From assembly GCF_002776525.5 (NCBI RefSeq), contig NC_045438.1:150853777-150917776 (forward strand): a DNA stretch of 64,000 nt. Direction: 5' to 3'. The stretch is from Piliocolobus tephrosceles (Eukaryota > Chordata > Mammalia > Primates > Cercopithecidae). How positions within the stretch are numbered: the stretch's first letter is position 1; each line of letters begins with the position of its first letter. Shown in pieces: positions 47,915 through 60,487 of the stretch. The position numbers and the translations under genes were made by a program. The notes under the pieces were generated by a model, which did not search any database, was not told the DNA's origin, and was given only the letters and a program-made list of their open reading frames with translations.

Positions 47915-48511
47915 TGTAGGATACAGTAAATTCCTCTTCAAAGTTTAGCCTGTTAACTTCCTTTAAAATTCAAGAGGGAGAAAAATTGTTAAGTACAATG
48001 AATTCTGAGTTCCCCTTCGAAGAACCAGTATGTCAGTATGTTCAGCTTCCCTGTCCTTTGTTCTCCATTTTAAAGTTTAACGTCCTCATTCTTTACCCTC
48101 CTAGCCTGTATCACCTGTTCTGTCTTTAGGGATCCTTAGTCACATGCTCTGTTCTTAGTCACCCTTAGTCACCTGTTCTGTCCTTAGGCATCCTTAGTCA
48201 CCTGTTCTGCAACTGTCCCTCCCACCAAAACTACTCACCCCACCACTCTGGCTTGTACCCTCACTCTCTTTAAAATAGCTGATCAGAATTAGCGTAGACT
48301 GTGCGGTCCAACCCTAGCCAATAGGGGAAAGACACAGCAGTAGGGGCTAGCTGCATGCATTAGGAATAAGACTCCCTTCCCCTCCCTTGTCCAGTATGCT
48401 CTCACCATTGCTCCATCCGTGAGATGCATCCTTCTATGGAAGTAAATTGCCTTGCTGAGAAAACTTGCCTGAGTGCTATTTTCACGTGGTGGCACCAAGC
48501 ATTTACTTCCA
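47915..48511 (+). mobile_element. Solitary ERV LTR, class I-like
   Basis: About 597 bp running from TG to CA. It has a U3 with tandem repeats (48105-48205), CCAAT (near 48317), a TATA-like 'tttaaaata' (48269) and an R/U5 end 'gagtgctattttcacgtggt'. Flanks ACTAA and ACTAG suggest a degenerate 5-bp target duplication. No internal viral sequence is present, so it is a recombined solo LTR. Confidence 0.7.
48105..48205. repeat. U3 tandem repeats
   Basis: 'ccttagtcacctgttctg' and near-copies occur about four times, at roughly 22- to 36-bp spacing, within the LTR. Confidence 0.75.
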
Positions 48512-49356
48512 AACTAGTAACTTGAATGAGCTTGGAAGAGGATCCTAAACCCTAGATGAGAAGATGAGAACACACCTTAGCTGGTATCTCAATTTAATTT
48601 CAGTTTTGTGAGATCCTAATAGTAACCAATACTTTTATAAGCATGCAACTACCTTGTGCCCAGACTTCTGACCTATGGAAACTATGAAATAATAAATGAG
48701 TAATGTTTCAAGCTGCTAAGTTTGTAGTGTTGTGTTATGCAGCAAGAAAACACAAATACAAACGTATAAAGACTTCTGAGAGTTATATTTTTTGTGTTAA
48801 TTAGATCCTTCATGATTATAAAATAACCTCTATTGTTCTGTTTAATATATTTGCTTTACATATTTTAATATATTTTACTTTATTATACGTATTACTAATA
48901 TTGTGATTTCTGTTTTCTTGGTGTTTGCTTTCATTTATTATCCCTTTGCCATCCTTTTAGTTCTAAAGTTGTGAGATACTTCTACAAATAGTGTATGTAT
49001 GTGTATATATATACTAGTTTAATTGAATTTTTTGTATTTTCATGATATAATTTGTCACGTTTTATTTATTGGTATCTCTTTTGATCTTAATTTTTCATCT
49101 TACTCTGTTATTTCTGTATCTTATTCTTTGTTCTGTTATTTTCTGTACTTTGGTATATAACTGTATTTTTGTTTGTTTTCTGTTTTTCAGTGACTTTAGA
49201 AAGTATGCATTTAAACCTTGTTTTTAGGAATAAAAAATTTACATTTTTCTAAAAGATTCTTCTACTTGTGTATTTCTTTCAAGGCAGGGACTAGAATTCT
49301 TGTCCCCTTGTACCCTTAGTACCAATCACATAGAAATGTTTAAAAAACGTTTGATT

Positions 49357-49660
49357 GGCCAAGTATGGTGGCTCATGCCTGTAATCCCAGCACTTTGAGA
49401 GGCCAATGCAGGTGGATGGCTTGAGGCCAGGAGTTCAAGACCAGCCAGGCAACATGGTAAAACCCCATCTCTACAAAAAAAAAAAATACAAAAATTAGCC
49501 AGGTGTGGTCCCAGCTACTTGGGAGGTTGAGGCAGGAGGACCACTTAAGCCTGGGAGGCGGAGGTTGCAGTGAGTTGAGATTGCACCATTGCACTCCAGC
49601 CTGGGTGACACAGCAAGACTGTCTCAAAAATAATAATAATAATAATAAATAAATAAATAC
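49357..49660 (+). mobile_element. Alu with (TAA)n tail
   Basis: Sense Alu, slightly shortened in the right arm, ending in a TAA/TAAA microsatellite. Confidence 0.92.
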
Positions 49661-49908
49661 AAAACATTTGGTTTGCTGAATTGAAATCACTAGATTCTAA
49701 GCAATTGTGCTGGTAAGTAGCTTTTACCATTTTTTTTTTCAAATTAGCATTTAAAAATAGTATTTGATTTTTCTCTTTGGGTTATATCATTTTCATGTTG
49801 GTTTTAAACCATTTTCTTCATGTATACTCTCTTGAAACAGACACCTGTAATCTGAGACAAAAAATAAAAATAACTTGATGGACTAGAATGTAATTACCTT
49901 CCTCTGAT

Positions 49909-50197
49909 TTTTTTTTTTGAGAAGGACTCTTGCTCTATTGCCCAGGCTGGAGCACAGTGGTACAATCTGTTTACTGCAGCCTCCATCTCCTGGGTTCAGG
50001 GGATTCTCCTGACTCAGTCTCCCATGTAGCTGGGATTACAGGTGCCTGCTACCATGCCTGGCTAATGTTTGTATTTTTAGTAGAGATGAGGTTTCAGCAT
50101 GTTAATCAGGCTGGTTTAGAACTCCTGACCTCAAGTGATCCCTCCAATTTGACCTCCCAAACTGCTGGGATTACAAGTGTAAGCCACTGTGCCTGGT
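49909..50197 (-). mobile_element. Alu
   Basis: Antisense Alu, older type, next to a second antisense piece. Confidence 0.92.
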
Positions 50198-50198
50198 A

Positions 50199-50199
<1 letters not shown>

Positions 50200-50229
<30 letters not shown>

Positions 50230-50368
50230 GATAGGATTCAGTCTGTTGCCCAGGCTGGAATGAAGTGACTCAATCATAGCTTATTGCACCAATCTCTTGA
50301 CTTTAAATGATCCACCTGTCTTGGTTTCTCAAAGTGCTGGGATTATAGGTATGAGCCACCGCATCTGG
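50200..50368 (-). mobile_element. Alu, partial
   Basis: Antisense, strongly diverged, about half length with a long T-run. Confidence 0.85.
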
Positions 50369-51060
50369 TGACAATCTGTTTTTCTGATACATACTCAATA
50401 ATATATTGTGCACCTTTTTCCAAGTTCTTGGAAGGAAGGTATTTCTGGTAATGGAACCAATAAACCAGAGGGTATATGATACATAAATCCAAATTTGTAA
50501 TCACTTAAGTACAATGTAAGGTTTTTTCTCATGTAAGTACCCAGGACGAGTACAGGTCAGTGAATGGCTGTCTTCCGTATTGTGATTCAGAGACTGAGGC
50601 TCTTTCTAATGTGTTATTCTTGCATAACCAGAGTATACTGTCATCTACATGATTTAGCTGGTTGCCACACCTAGGATCTGGCTAGTAGAAGGGAAAGGGA
50701 ACGTGGAGAAAATACACTGTCTTAAAAGACTGAGTCCTGAAGTAAGATTTACCACATTACTTAACACTCACATTCCTTCAAGGGGGATATAGTCACATGG
50801 CCATCCAACTGCAAGGGAGGCTGGGAAATGATAAGAAGGAGAGACTAGATTTTGGTACACAGCTAGTGGCACTGCCACAGGCAGTTTCGTTATATATTTG
50901 TTTAATTTCATATGTGAAAAAAATTTTAACACATTAATCTCATTGTAAAATAATTATTTGTCTTTGAAGGTATCACAGGCACTTGTCAAATGGGCACACC
51001 TCTAGTTAGTGGCAGATCCAGAATGGACACAGATCTTTTGACACTAATGGCAAAGCTCTT

Positions 51061-51352
51061 TCTTTTTTTTCTTTTCTTTTTTTTTTGAGACAGAGTCTCA
51101 CTTTGTTGTCCAGGCTGGAGTGCAGTGGTGCGATCTCAGCTCACTTCAACCTCCACCTCCCAGGTTCAAGCAATTCTTCTGACTCAGCCTCCCCAGTAGC
51201 TGGGATTACAGACATACACCACCATGCCCAGCTAAAACCCAGTAGAGACAGGGTTTCACCATGGTGGCCAGACTGGTCTTGAGCTCCTGACCTTGTGATC
51301 TGCCCACCTCGGCCTCTGCTGGGATTACAGGTGTGAGCCACTGCACGCCGGC
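51061..51352 (-). mobile_element. Alu
   Basis: Antisense Alu with 16-bp target duplications TGGCAAAGCTCTTTCT on both sides. Confidence 0.94.
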
Positions 51353-51418
51353 TGGCAAAGCTCTTTCTGATGAATGATACGGACAGTAGGCAGGGAAATA
51401 CTAAATAGAAAAGGGCAG

Positions 51419-52144
51419 TGTCGCGGGCAAAGCCCCATCCTCAAACCTGGACCTGCAGCCCAAAATGAAACATGCATTCCTGTTTTCCAGCTCGAAATGT
51501 TGCCTTTTCCAAAACCACCCTGGCCTACCCTGTCACCCATCCTGTACCCATAAAAAGCCAGGCTCCACTGGCAGAGTGGCAGAGAAGGAGAGGAGGAGCA
51601 GCCAGACATTGGAAACAAGAGAAGAAGCAGCTGGACATCAGAGAGAAGCAGCTTGACTTCACAGGGATGGCTTAATGGTGGGCCATCTCTGGCCAAACTC
51701 CAGGGGAAGACCACCTTCCCACTCCATTCCCTTTCCAGCTCCCCACCTGGCTGAGAGCCACTTCTCCCACTCAATAAAATCCTCCACATTTACCACCCTT
51801 CAATTCATTCATGTGACCTTATTCTTCCTGGATGATGGACAAGGGCCCGGGTGTGGGTACAAAAGGCTGTCACACTGACCCTCCACTGAGCTGTGTAACA
51901 CTTAAGTCAACCATGGATGGCAAAGCTAAGACAGTGTACTCTAACACATGCCCTCTGGGGCCTTGGGGTTGGCGGGCAACCCCTAGATGCTGCCATGGGC
52001 CTTCACAGAGTTCTGCTCCTGCTGGTTGCCCAGAAGCACTCATCCTGGCCCCTGTACCACTCACCTGAATGCTCCCACTTCCATAAGGGGTTGAGAGCTA
52101 CAGGCTGAGTCCCACGAAGGGGTCAAGGGAACTATCCTGTTTCA
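51419..52144 (+). mobile_element. Solitary ERV LTR, LTR10/HERV-I-like
   Basis: About 726 bp from 'tgtcgcgggcaaagcc' to 'aactatcctgtttca'. It has a poly(A) signal (AATAAA near 51773) followed by 'gtgaccttattcttcctgga', which resembles the R/U5 of HERV-I-type LTRs. A 'cataaaaagcc' near 51548 fits a TATA box. No viral gene follows. Family and exact ends are from memory, and I did not find a clear target duplication. Confidence 0.6.
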
Positions 52145-53510
52145 TTAATGCAAGGCTTACTTTACTTTTTTTAAAGTTAAAGAAGTATGAGCTGTTTTTT
52201 TTTTTTCCACTAAAGATAAACACTATTAGAAATATCTCTGGTGAGAGGTTGAAGCTTTTTTGAGAGAGACTTCTATAAACTATAGAGTATGGGGTTAATT
52301 TAATTTAAGAAAATGGTTGTCTAGTCAGTTGGTAGAAGCAGCCTGTAGACCATATTGCTGGCATAATTATTTTAGATGCTAACAAATGAGAGAACATTTT
52401 GATAACTCCATGAAAATCTCTCAGATTTTAGTTGTTAACGATGGGACATCATTTCCTGAATTCCACATTCACTAAATAGGCTTCCATTAAAATATTCCTT
52501 TTTTATTCTTCAGATACTTGTATATCAGCTTTCAGCATGTAGGGAAAGTGTTGACCACTTATTTGGTGAATTTGGACGGGTAATTTGGATAACTTAGGTT
52601 TTCAAATACTATTTTTCCATAGGTGTGTATAGTTGCCTTTTGCTTAACTTTACCAGATAAATAACAAAATCTCTGTTTCAATTTGCCTTTGTAGTCAGAG
52701 CTAAAGAAATGACTCATAATGGTGGTAGAAATTCCTGGTTATTTCAGCCAGCTGTTCTCTTTATCCCAGAACATAAAGAATACAAATAATTTAAAACTCC
52801 TTTAAAAATCACATTGCTGTAAATTTATATCCTATTACTGAAGATAACATGTCATACATAGATCTTGTAAAATATTTCTCCAGACCTCTATACATCTTTA
52901 GTAATGCTACAGGACAATGTCTTTAAATGTATGTAAAAGATTATAAATTTTATCATGCTTGATTGCAGAAGGCAATCACTCTCCTGGAACAGAGAGTCTG
53001 CACCCTCCTAACTCTGATACGTTCTCTACAGCTTTTAAACTGAGGAATGCCTGCAGCAGGGGCTATCACAATATCAGTTGCACGCAGGGCGGGCTGCTGG
53101 AGGGCATGTGTCATTAGCATCACCCTGTGAGGGGATACATACTATTCATTATGTGTGGACACTATTAAGCCCCACAGGGACAATAAGCAGGAAAGATCAG
53201 TCTTTCCAAACCTCATTCTCCCAAAACGAATCTATGGAACTATTATATTCATGGGAAGACTTCCCATTGTACATTTATTGACTTTTGAGTGAAAGAAATG
53301 AGGTCACAGAGTTATTATTAAAAATAACGAAAAAATCTTCAAATATATACCACTGATCAGTTGCTTGGATGCATTATTGAACTCAGGAAAGTACTAACTG
53401 ATTTTCAATGAGAAAACCTTTGTGATATTGGTGAATGCAATTTAAAACCTGGCATTATAGTTTATTAAGTGGTGCATTTTCTTCATTTGAATCTTCAGGT
53501 TATTATGAGG
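52145..53510. other. Intergenic, nothing recognised
   Basis: Unique-looking AT-rich sequence, no gene or repeat recognised. Confidence 0.5.
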
Positions 53511-53514
53511 GTAT

Positions 53515-54490
53515 CATTCTGTTGATGAAAAGAGTCAAACTCTGTAAAATATGTGAAGAGATTTATTCTGAGCCAAATATGAGTGACCATGGCCCATGAC
53601 ACAGCCCTCAGATGGTCCCGAGAACATGTGCCCAAGGTGGCCCGGGCACAGCTTGGTTTAATATATTTAAGGGAGACGTGAGACAGCAATCAAATACTTT
53701 AAAGATATACATTGGTTCTATGCAGAAAGGTGGGACAATGGAAGTGGGGAATGTTGGAGGTCAAGGTCTTCGGTAGATTTTAAAATGTTCTGATTGGCAG
53801 TTGGCTGAAAAAGTTATTATCAGTAGAAAGGAATGTCTTGGTTACATTAAGAGGTTATGGAGACCAAAATTTCATGGTGCAGATAGCCTCCAGATAGCAG
53901 GCTTCAGAGATAATAGACTGTAAATATTTCTTTTTTCTTTTCTTTTTTTTTTTTTTTTTCTGAGACAGAGTCTTGCTCTGTTGCCCAGGCTGGAGTGCAG
54001 TCGTACGATCTTGGCTCACTGCAACCTCTGCCTCCCGGATTCAAGCCATTCTCCTGCCTCAGTCTCCCGAGTAGCTGGGATTACAGGTGCCCACCACCAT
54101 GCCCAGCTAATTTTTGTATTTTTATTAGAGAAGGGGTTTCACCATGTTGGCCAGGATAGTCTCGATCTCTTGACTTTGTGATCCACCTGCCTCAGCCTTC
54201 CAGAGTGTTGGGATTACAGGTGTGAGCTGCCACGCCCGGCCGACCATAAATGGTTCTTATCAGACTTAAGGTCTGTGTTGATGTTAACGCTGGAGGGTAC
54301 AAGGGGGCATGTCCAATCCCCACTTCCCATCCTAACTTGAACCAGTCTTTCAGGTGAAATTTTAGAGTGCCCTGGTGGAGGAGGAAGTCCATTCAGATGG
54401 TTGGGGGACCTCTGTATTTTATTTTTGGCTTACATTCTGGCCTTATAATTTTATTTTTGGTTTATAGTTCTTCGACTATTGACAGTCCTA
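53515..54490 (-). mobile_element. ERV LTR, antisense, with Alu inside
   Basis: On the - strand it shares phrases with the LTR at 55311-56059: 'gtgtcatgggccatgg', 'caccttgggcacatgttctc', 'gtctcacgtctccctta' and 'aaccaatgta'. It is therefore a related class I LTR in the opposite orientation. The Alu at 53942-54241 interrupts it. Ends are approximate. Confidence 0.6.
53942..54241 (-). mobile_element. Alu
   Basis: Antisense full-length Alu inserted in the antisense LTR. Confidence 0.93.
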
Positions 54491-54584
54491 AAAAAACAAG
54501 GAAATAAAGTAGATTTAGGATTCAAGTATTCAAAGTTGCAGTTTTAGGCAAAAATTATCTTTAAATATAAAATAATACATTGCC

Positions 54585-54876
54585 AGCTGGGTGCGGTGGC
54601 TCACGCCTGTAATCCCAGCACTTTGGGAGGCCGAGGCAGGCAGATCACGAGGTCAGGAGTTTGAGACCAGCCTGACCAATATGGTGAGACCCCCCCCTGT
54701 CTCTAATAAAAATACACAAATTAGCCGGGTGTGGTGGCAGGTGCCTGTAATTCCAGCTACTCAGGAGGCTGAGGCAGGAGAATTGCTTCAACCTGGGAGG
54801 CAGAGATTGCAGTGAGCTGAGATTGGGCCACTGCACTCCAGCCTGGGCAACAGAGTGAGACTCCATCTCAAAAAAT
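54585..54876 (+). mobile_element. Alu
   Basis: Sense Alu flanked by 'ataatacattg' on both sides. Confidence 0.93.
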
Positions 54877-55310
54877 AATAATACATTGTATTGGAGGGAA
54901 ACTGAAAAAAATTTCTCTAACAGGCAAACATTGCCCTTTGTTAGTTGTATACTCTGTGCCAAGTTACTAAGCAAACAGTAGAGGAACAAAAACCATTTGG
55001 AGAAATTTGAGCTGGCTTACTCTTCACTTGTAGCACAGATACAAGCTGCATCATGTACAGAAACATTGAAATGGTTAAATATGCAAAAGAAATCTGTGAC
55101 AGATTATAAAATCAGCTTGTCTCAGTTGAAGCAATTAAAGCCCTTAAAATTGCATCTGTATCTGAAGTGGTGCCGAAAGTGCCAATGGTTTAAAATAATT
55201 CTTTTGAAATGAACATTTTTAATGAAATTCACTTTTGGACTATTAAGTTTATGCAATAATTCCTAAGGATTTGGTATAGAAGACAAGGGAAGGCTCCAGA
55301 CCCACAGATC

Positions 55311-56059
55311 TGTGAAAGGGAAGTATTTTGGGCCCCCAAAATCCCTAAGCTAAAGGAAAAAGTCAGGTTGGGAACTGCAGAGGGCAAATCTGCCTCCCAC
55401 TCTATTCAGTCACCCCTCTGCTCACTGAGACAAATGCGTAGCTGATTGCCTCCTTTGGAGATGCTAATCAGAAACTCAAAAGAATGCAACCTGCCGTGGC
55501 TCATGCCTGTAATCCCAGCACTTTGGGAAGCCAAGGTGGGTGGATCACCTGAGGTCAGGAGTTCAAGACCAGCCTGGCCAACATGACGAAACCCTGTCTC
55601 TACTAAAAATACAAAAATTAGCTGGGCATGGTGGTGGACTCCTGTAATCCCAGCTACTCAGGAAGACTGAGGCACAAGAATCACTTGAATCTGGGAGGCA
55701 GAGGTTGCAGTGAGCTGAGATCGTGCCACTGCACTCCAGCCTGAGCGACAAGAGCAAGACTCCGTCTCAAAAAAAAAAAAAAAATAGTAACCATTTGTCT
55801 CTTATCTACCTATCACCTGGAAGCCCCCTCCCTGCTTTGAGTTCTTCTGTCCTTCCAGACTCAACCAATGTTCATCTTACATATATTGATTGATGTCTCA
55901 TGTCTCCCTAAAATGTTAAAAACCAAACTGTGGTCTGACCACCTTGGCCACATATTGTCAGGATCTCCTGAGGCTGTGTCACAGGCATGCATCCTCAATC
56001 TTGGCAAAATAAACTTTCTAAATGAACTGAGACTTGTCTCAGATTTTTTGGGGTTCACA
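55311..56059 (+). mobile_element. 5' LTR of an endogenous retrovirus
   Basis: Runs from TGTGAAAG to TTCACA (TG...CA), about 450 bp once the Alu at 55491-55784 is removed. It has AATAAA (near 56009) and the R/U5-like 'gagacttgtctcagat'. Directly after it comes 'ttttggtgaccacaaaggga', the usual place and form of a class I primer-binding region. Its first 105 bases match the sequence at the window end with about 15 mismatches. Confidence 0.8.
55491..55784 (+). mobile_element. Alu inside the 5' LTR
   Basis: Sense Alu lacking its first few bases, splitting the LTR between 'aagaatgcaac' and 'taaccatttgtctc'. Confidence 0.93.
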
Positions 56060-56264
56060 TTTTGGTGACCACAAAGGGATTCTGAGTAGAAGTGCCTTCG
56101 ACCTTTGACAAATCTACTGGTGCTTGGTACCAGCTTGACCTATCTTTACGGCTCAAACCAATAGGACAATTTGCTGATGCCTGGAAGCACCCCCTTTAGA
56201 GAATCCTTGATCTCCCAAAATTGGATGGAGATGTAAAGTTTATTTTGCTGTACAATTCCCCCAC

Positions 56265-56555
56265 TTTTTTTCTGAGACCGAGTCTTGCTGTGTTGCCCAG
56301 GCTGGATTCCAGTGGTGTGATCTCAGCTCACTGCAACCTCCGCCTCCTGGGTTCAAGCAATTCTCCTGCCTCAGCCTCCCAAGTAGCTGGGATTACAAGT
56401 GCGTGCCACCACACCTGGCTGATTTTTGTATTTTTAGTAGAGACAGGGTTTTACCATGTTGGCCAGGCTAGTCTTGAACTGTTGACTTCAGGTGATCTAC
56501 CCACTTTGGCCTCCCAAAGTGCTGGGATTACAGGTGTGAGTCACTGCACCTGGCC
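56265..56555 (-). mobile_element. Alu
   Basis: Antisense Alu in the proviral leader. Confidence 0.93.
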
Positions 56556-57035
56556 CATACCACTCTTTTTTATTTTATTTTATTTTTTGGAGTTTTACTT
56601 GTTTCCAACACAAAGAAGGCACGTTTTTCCTATTTTCTTGATGATGGAAGGCAGTTAACTCCTTTATGGAGTTTGAGCTTGCTTCCAACAGGGAAGATGA
56701 GGTTTTTTCCTGCTTCTAGGGTGGTAGAGAGCAGTCTACAGCCTGAGACCCATCCCTAGGTAAGTAACTGCACTGGGTTTTGTCTCAGTTAAAGTTAAAA
56801 TTAACAATCAGCTGGTCTTAATTTCTCCTTACCATTAGAGTGCTCAGTAATGATGTAAGTTGTGCGATCATTTGTTTTGCTTACCTGTTTTTTTTGTTGT
56901 TTGTTTCTATGTTTGTTGTTTTGGTCTTTTTCCGATTGGGTTTGATCAACTCTATCCGACTTTATCAAACCTGAAGGAAGTTCCAAATTTTGGGGAACAA
57001 GGCCTCTGAAACGGCTAAATTCCACCACCCCACCA

Positions 57036-57049
57036 CACACACACACACA
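57036..57049. repeat. (CA)n short tract
   Basis: Seven CA units. Confidence 0.85.
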
Positions 57050-57675
57050 AAACATGGTGTTCCTGGGGGAGAAAAACGGCCAGCAGAAGGAAAAAAAAAA
57101 AAGAGGAAAGATTTTGGATTTTGACTAATAAGGAGCTTTATTTACATAACAAGACCACTTTTTTTTTTTTTTTTTTTGCTAGCCAGGCCAAACTAAAAGA
57201 GCAGTGGCTGTACTTCTGAAATAGCAGCAATTTGTCCTAGCTGAAATGTGGTAATGAGATTTAAAAATATATTTTTTAAAGGAACTCAATGGTTAAAAGT
57301 CAGCTTAATTAAAAACTAACATTCGAGATATATATGTGTGTGTGGGCATATGTGTGTGTTTGTATTTAAAAGGCCTTCATGTTTTTGTTTTCGTTTTTCT
57401 CCTACGACCTTGTCATTTTTTTGAGCAAAAATTTTTTCTTCTCAGTTGGCTGAATTCTGGTTTCTTCATTTACTTCTGCTGTCCCTCCTTTCTCTTGCAA
57501 CTTCTGCTGCATGGGGGACCTAATATAGTTTATAACAACCTCAGGTTCCTTAAAGAAAATGGAGAAGGCGCCGCCAGACTCCCTTTGGGGGAGAAACCTG
57601 GTTTTCCCTATTTTCATAATGTAATGATGTAAGATATGTAATATATTGTAATGTAAACTGATAAGTTCATCTCAG

Positions 57676-57979
57676 TTTTTTTTTTTTTTTTTTTTTTTTT
57701 TGAGACGGAGTCTCGCTCTGTTGCCATGCTGGAGTACAGTGGTGTGATCTTGGCTCACTGTAACCTCTTCCTCCCGGGTTCAAGCAATTCCCCTGCCTCA
57801 ACTTCTTGAGTAGCTGGGACTACTGGTGCATGCCACCACGCCCAGCTAATTTTTTGTATTTAGTAGAGACAAGGTTTCATCATGTTGGTCAAGATGGTCT
57901 TGATCTCCTGACCTTGTGGTCTGACCACCTCAGCCTCCCAAAGTGCTGGGATTACAAGTGTGAGCCACCATGACTGGCC
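57676..57979 (-). mobile_element. Alu
   Basis: Antisense Alu with flanks AAGTTCATCTCAG and AAGTTTGTCTCAG. Confidence 0.94.
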
Positions 57980-58538
57980 AAGTTTGTCTCAGTTCTTAAG
58001 CTGCTTACTTTTGTATTGTGTTACCTGTTTTTTTTGGTTTTTTTTTTTTGTGTGTTTTTTTGGCTAAAACAGTGTTGCAACAGAGTACTCTTGGGTTTTA
58101 AGGAAGAGTGTGATTTAGACACTCAGAAATGTCTTTGCTTAAAAAAATTTTTTTGTAAGTGCGCTATAAAAGCATCACATGGTCTAACCTCAATAATTCT
58201 TCCTTTTTGTAGACCCAGGATTCAGTGTGGGCTCTGCCCAGAGCTCAGAGATCCACTTAAAAGATATGTAGTTCCTACCTAAATAAAATTGGTCTCCTTA
58301 TACAATCCTCTGATAGATTTCTGCAACTTTATGTTTGATTTGATCAAATAAAATGATTTGATTTTTAATCTCCCTCTAGCATCACCAGACTTTTGTCTCT
58401 GTACCTTATGATGTAAATTTTGCCATTTGATTTGCACCTGAGTTGTTTCCTTTAATATGAAAATTTAAGGCTATTTAGCTGACAACTGCCTAGAGTTGTG
58501 AAACAGGTTATCAAGATTCTGAAAGTGGCCGTGAAAGT

Positions 58539-58840
58539 GGCCGGGCGCGGTGGCTCAAGCCTGTAATCCCAGCACTTTGGGAGGCCGAGACGGGTGGATC
58601 ACGAGGTCAGGAGATCGAGACCATCCTGGCTAACACAGTGAAACCCTGTCTCTACTAAAAATACAAAAAACTAGCCAGGCGTGGTGGCGGGCGCCTGTAG
58701 TCCCAGCTACTTGGAGGCTGAGGCGGGAGAATGGCGTGAACCCTGGAGGCGGAGCTTGCAGTGAGCCAAGATCGCGCCACTGCACTCCAGCCTGGGTGAC
58801 ACAGCGAGACTCCGCCTCAAAAAAAAAAAAAAAAAAAAAA
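58539..58840 (+). mobile_element. AluY, cercopithecid-like
   Basis: Young sense AluY with 'ggctcaagcctgtaatccc', 'gacgggtggatcacg' and 'caaaaaactagcc', matching Old World monkey variants, and a 20+ base A-tail. Confidence 0.92.
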
Positions 58841-59792
58841 TCTGAAAGTCTAAGACAGGAAAAAAAAGGTTTTTATAAATCTATAAGATGTACTTCTATC
58901 GGCATGCCTAATACATCTATGTATTTATGTGTTATGTACACAATATTTCACTACTGAAAATATATAAAAGAGCTCTAGTTAATTGGCTTAAGAAAATAAA
59001 AGCACTTGAATCAAATACTTTGTCACAAAAAAATAAAAGCTAGTCAAATGCTTTTTCAAGTTTATATAACTTAAATAAAATCTTTAATAAATAAGCTAGC
59101 TTTGAAATTATTGGTAAAGTAATATTAGAAATGTCTTAAGAATTGCCAGTGTATATTTTTGTTTGCATTATTAATCAAGCAATTTCATACTTATCCCTGC
59201 CAAATACTATAAGGTATCAAAATTTGGCATATATACAAAACTATAAACCCAGACCAAGACAGAATGATCTTTGCTTGTATAATCTTGAATAAATAAGATA
59301 TTGATACTGGTTTAATAAAAATAGCAACATCTTGAATTTAGTCAGACTACCATAACTTCTAATCTTGTGACTTTAGGCAGTTTAGTCCACAGGCAGTAAG
59401 TATGGTTTTGAGAGAGGACTGTTATCATCTTTGTTTCAAAGCCAAACTATAAACTAAGTTCCTTCCAAACTTAGTTCAGCCTACACTCAGGAATAAACAA
59501 GGACAGCTTGGAGGTTAGAAGCAAGATGGAGTCAGTTAGGACAAATCTTTTTCACTGTCTCAGTTATAATTTTGCAAAGCTATGGTGGTTCTATAACTTT
59601 AAATAATGAAATCACAGTTTTTATAAATAATCTATGTAAATGATTAAAATAAAATAATTAGGTAAATGTAATAGGATACATACTTGCAGGAAAACTCATC
59701 GTAATTTGGAATTTAAAGTTATATTAAATTAAATAACAGATATTTCATTATTTGGTTATTTTTCAATACAAATATATTTGTAAGAAAACATT

Positions 59793-60088
59793 CTTTTTTT
59801 TTTGTTTTTGAGATGGAGTCTCACTCTGTCATCAAGCTGGAGTGCAGTGGCGTGATCACAGCACACTACAACCTCTGCTTCCTGGGTTCAAGTGATTCTC
59901 CTGCTTCAGCCTCCTGAGTAGCTGGGACTACAGGCATGCACCACCATGCCCAGCTAATTTTTGTAATTTTAGTACAGGTGGGATTTCACCATGTTGGCCA
60001 GGATGGTCTTGATCTCTTGACCTTGTGATCCACCTGCCTTGGCCTCCTAAAGTGCTGGGATTACAGGCATGAGCCACTGTGCCTGGCT
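59793..60088 (-). mobile_element. Alu
   Basis: Antisense Alu with GAAAACATTCTTT on both sides. Confidence 0.94.
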
Positions 60089-60195
60089 GGAAAACATTCT
60101 TTCTTAACAGAAGTGTTTCTTTTAAAAAAGGTGAACAATTTTTGTCTAATTCAAAGCTTATTTAAAGGTCATGTATAAAACAAGGTAAAAAGAAC

Positions 60196-60312
60196 CAGGA
60201 AATAAAAGAGATATAACAAAAGTTATGAAAATAAAGAATTTTTTTTTTTTTTGGTCAGGAAATAAAAGAGATATAACAAAAGTTATGAAAATAAAGAATT
60301 TTTTTTTTGGTA
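60196..60312. repeat. Perfect 60-bp tandem duplication
   Basis: The block starting 'caggaaataaaagagatata' at 60196 recurs at 60256 with no mismatch over more than 50 bases; only the T-run lengths differ. Confidence 0.92.
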
Positions 60313-60487
60313 AGAAAATTTAAAGAGAAATAATTTCATATGAGAAAGAATTTTGTATGGTAAATTTAGCCCTAGAGTAAAATGGTTGTTTAAGAAAGAG
60401 ACATGTTCATGACAAACCAGAAAGTCCAAGCATGTCATGAATGGTCTGTGAAAGTCACAGTAAGAAGATGTATTTTAAAAAACACCA

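Larger units (their letters stand above)
47480..48770 (+). repeat. Ancient interspersed repeat split by an LTR
   Basis: Left part 47480-47914 ('gtgggcctgatcaaatcaag', 'caaggaactgaattttact') and right part 48512-48770 ('tgagcttggaagaggatcct', 'gctgctaagtttgtagtg') read as one old element once the LTR is removed. Family name uncertain. Confidence 0.6.

Noticed and set aside
48105..48205. CRISPR-like array
   Set aside because: Short imperfect repeats without regular spacers, inside a mammalian LTR.
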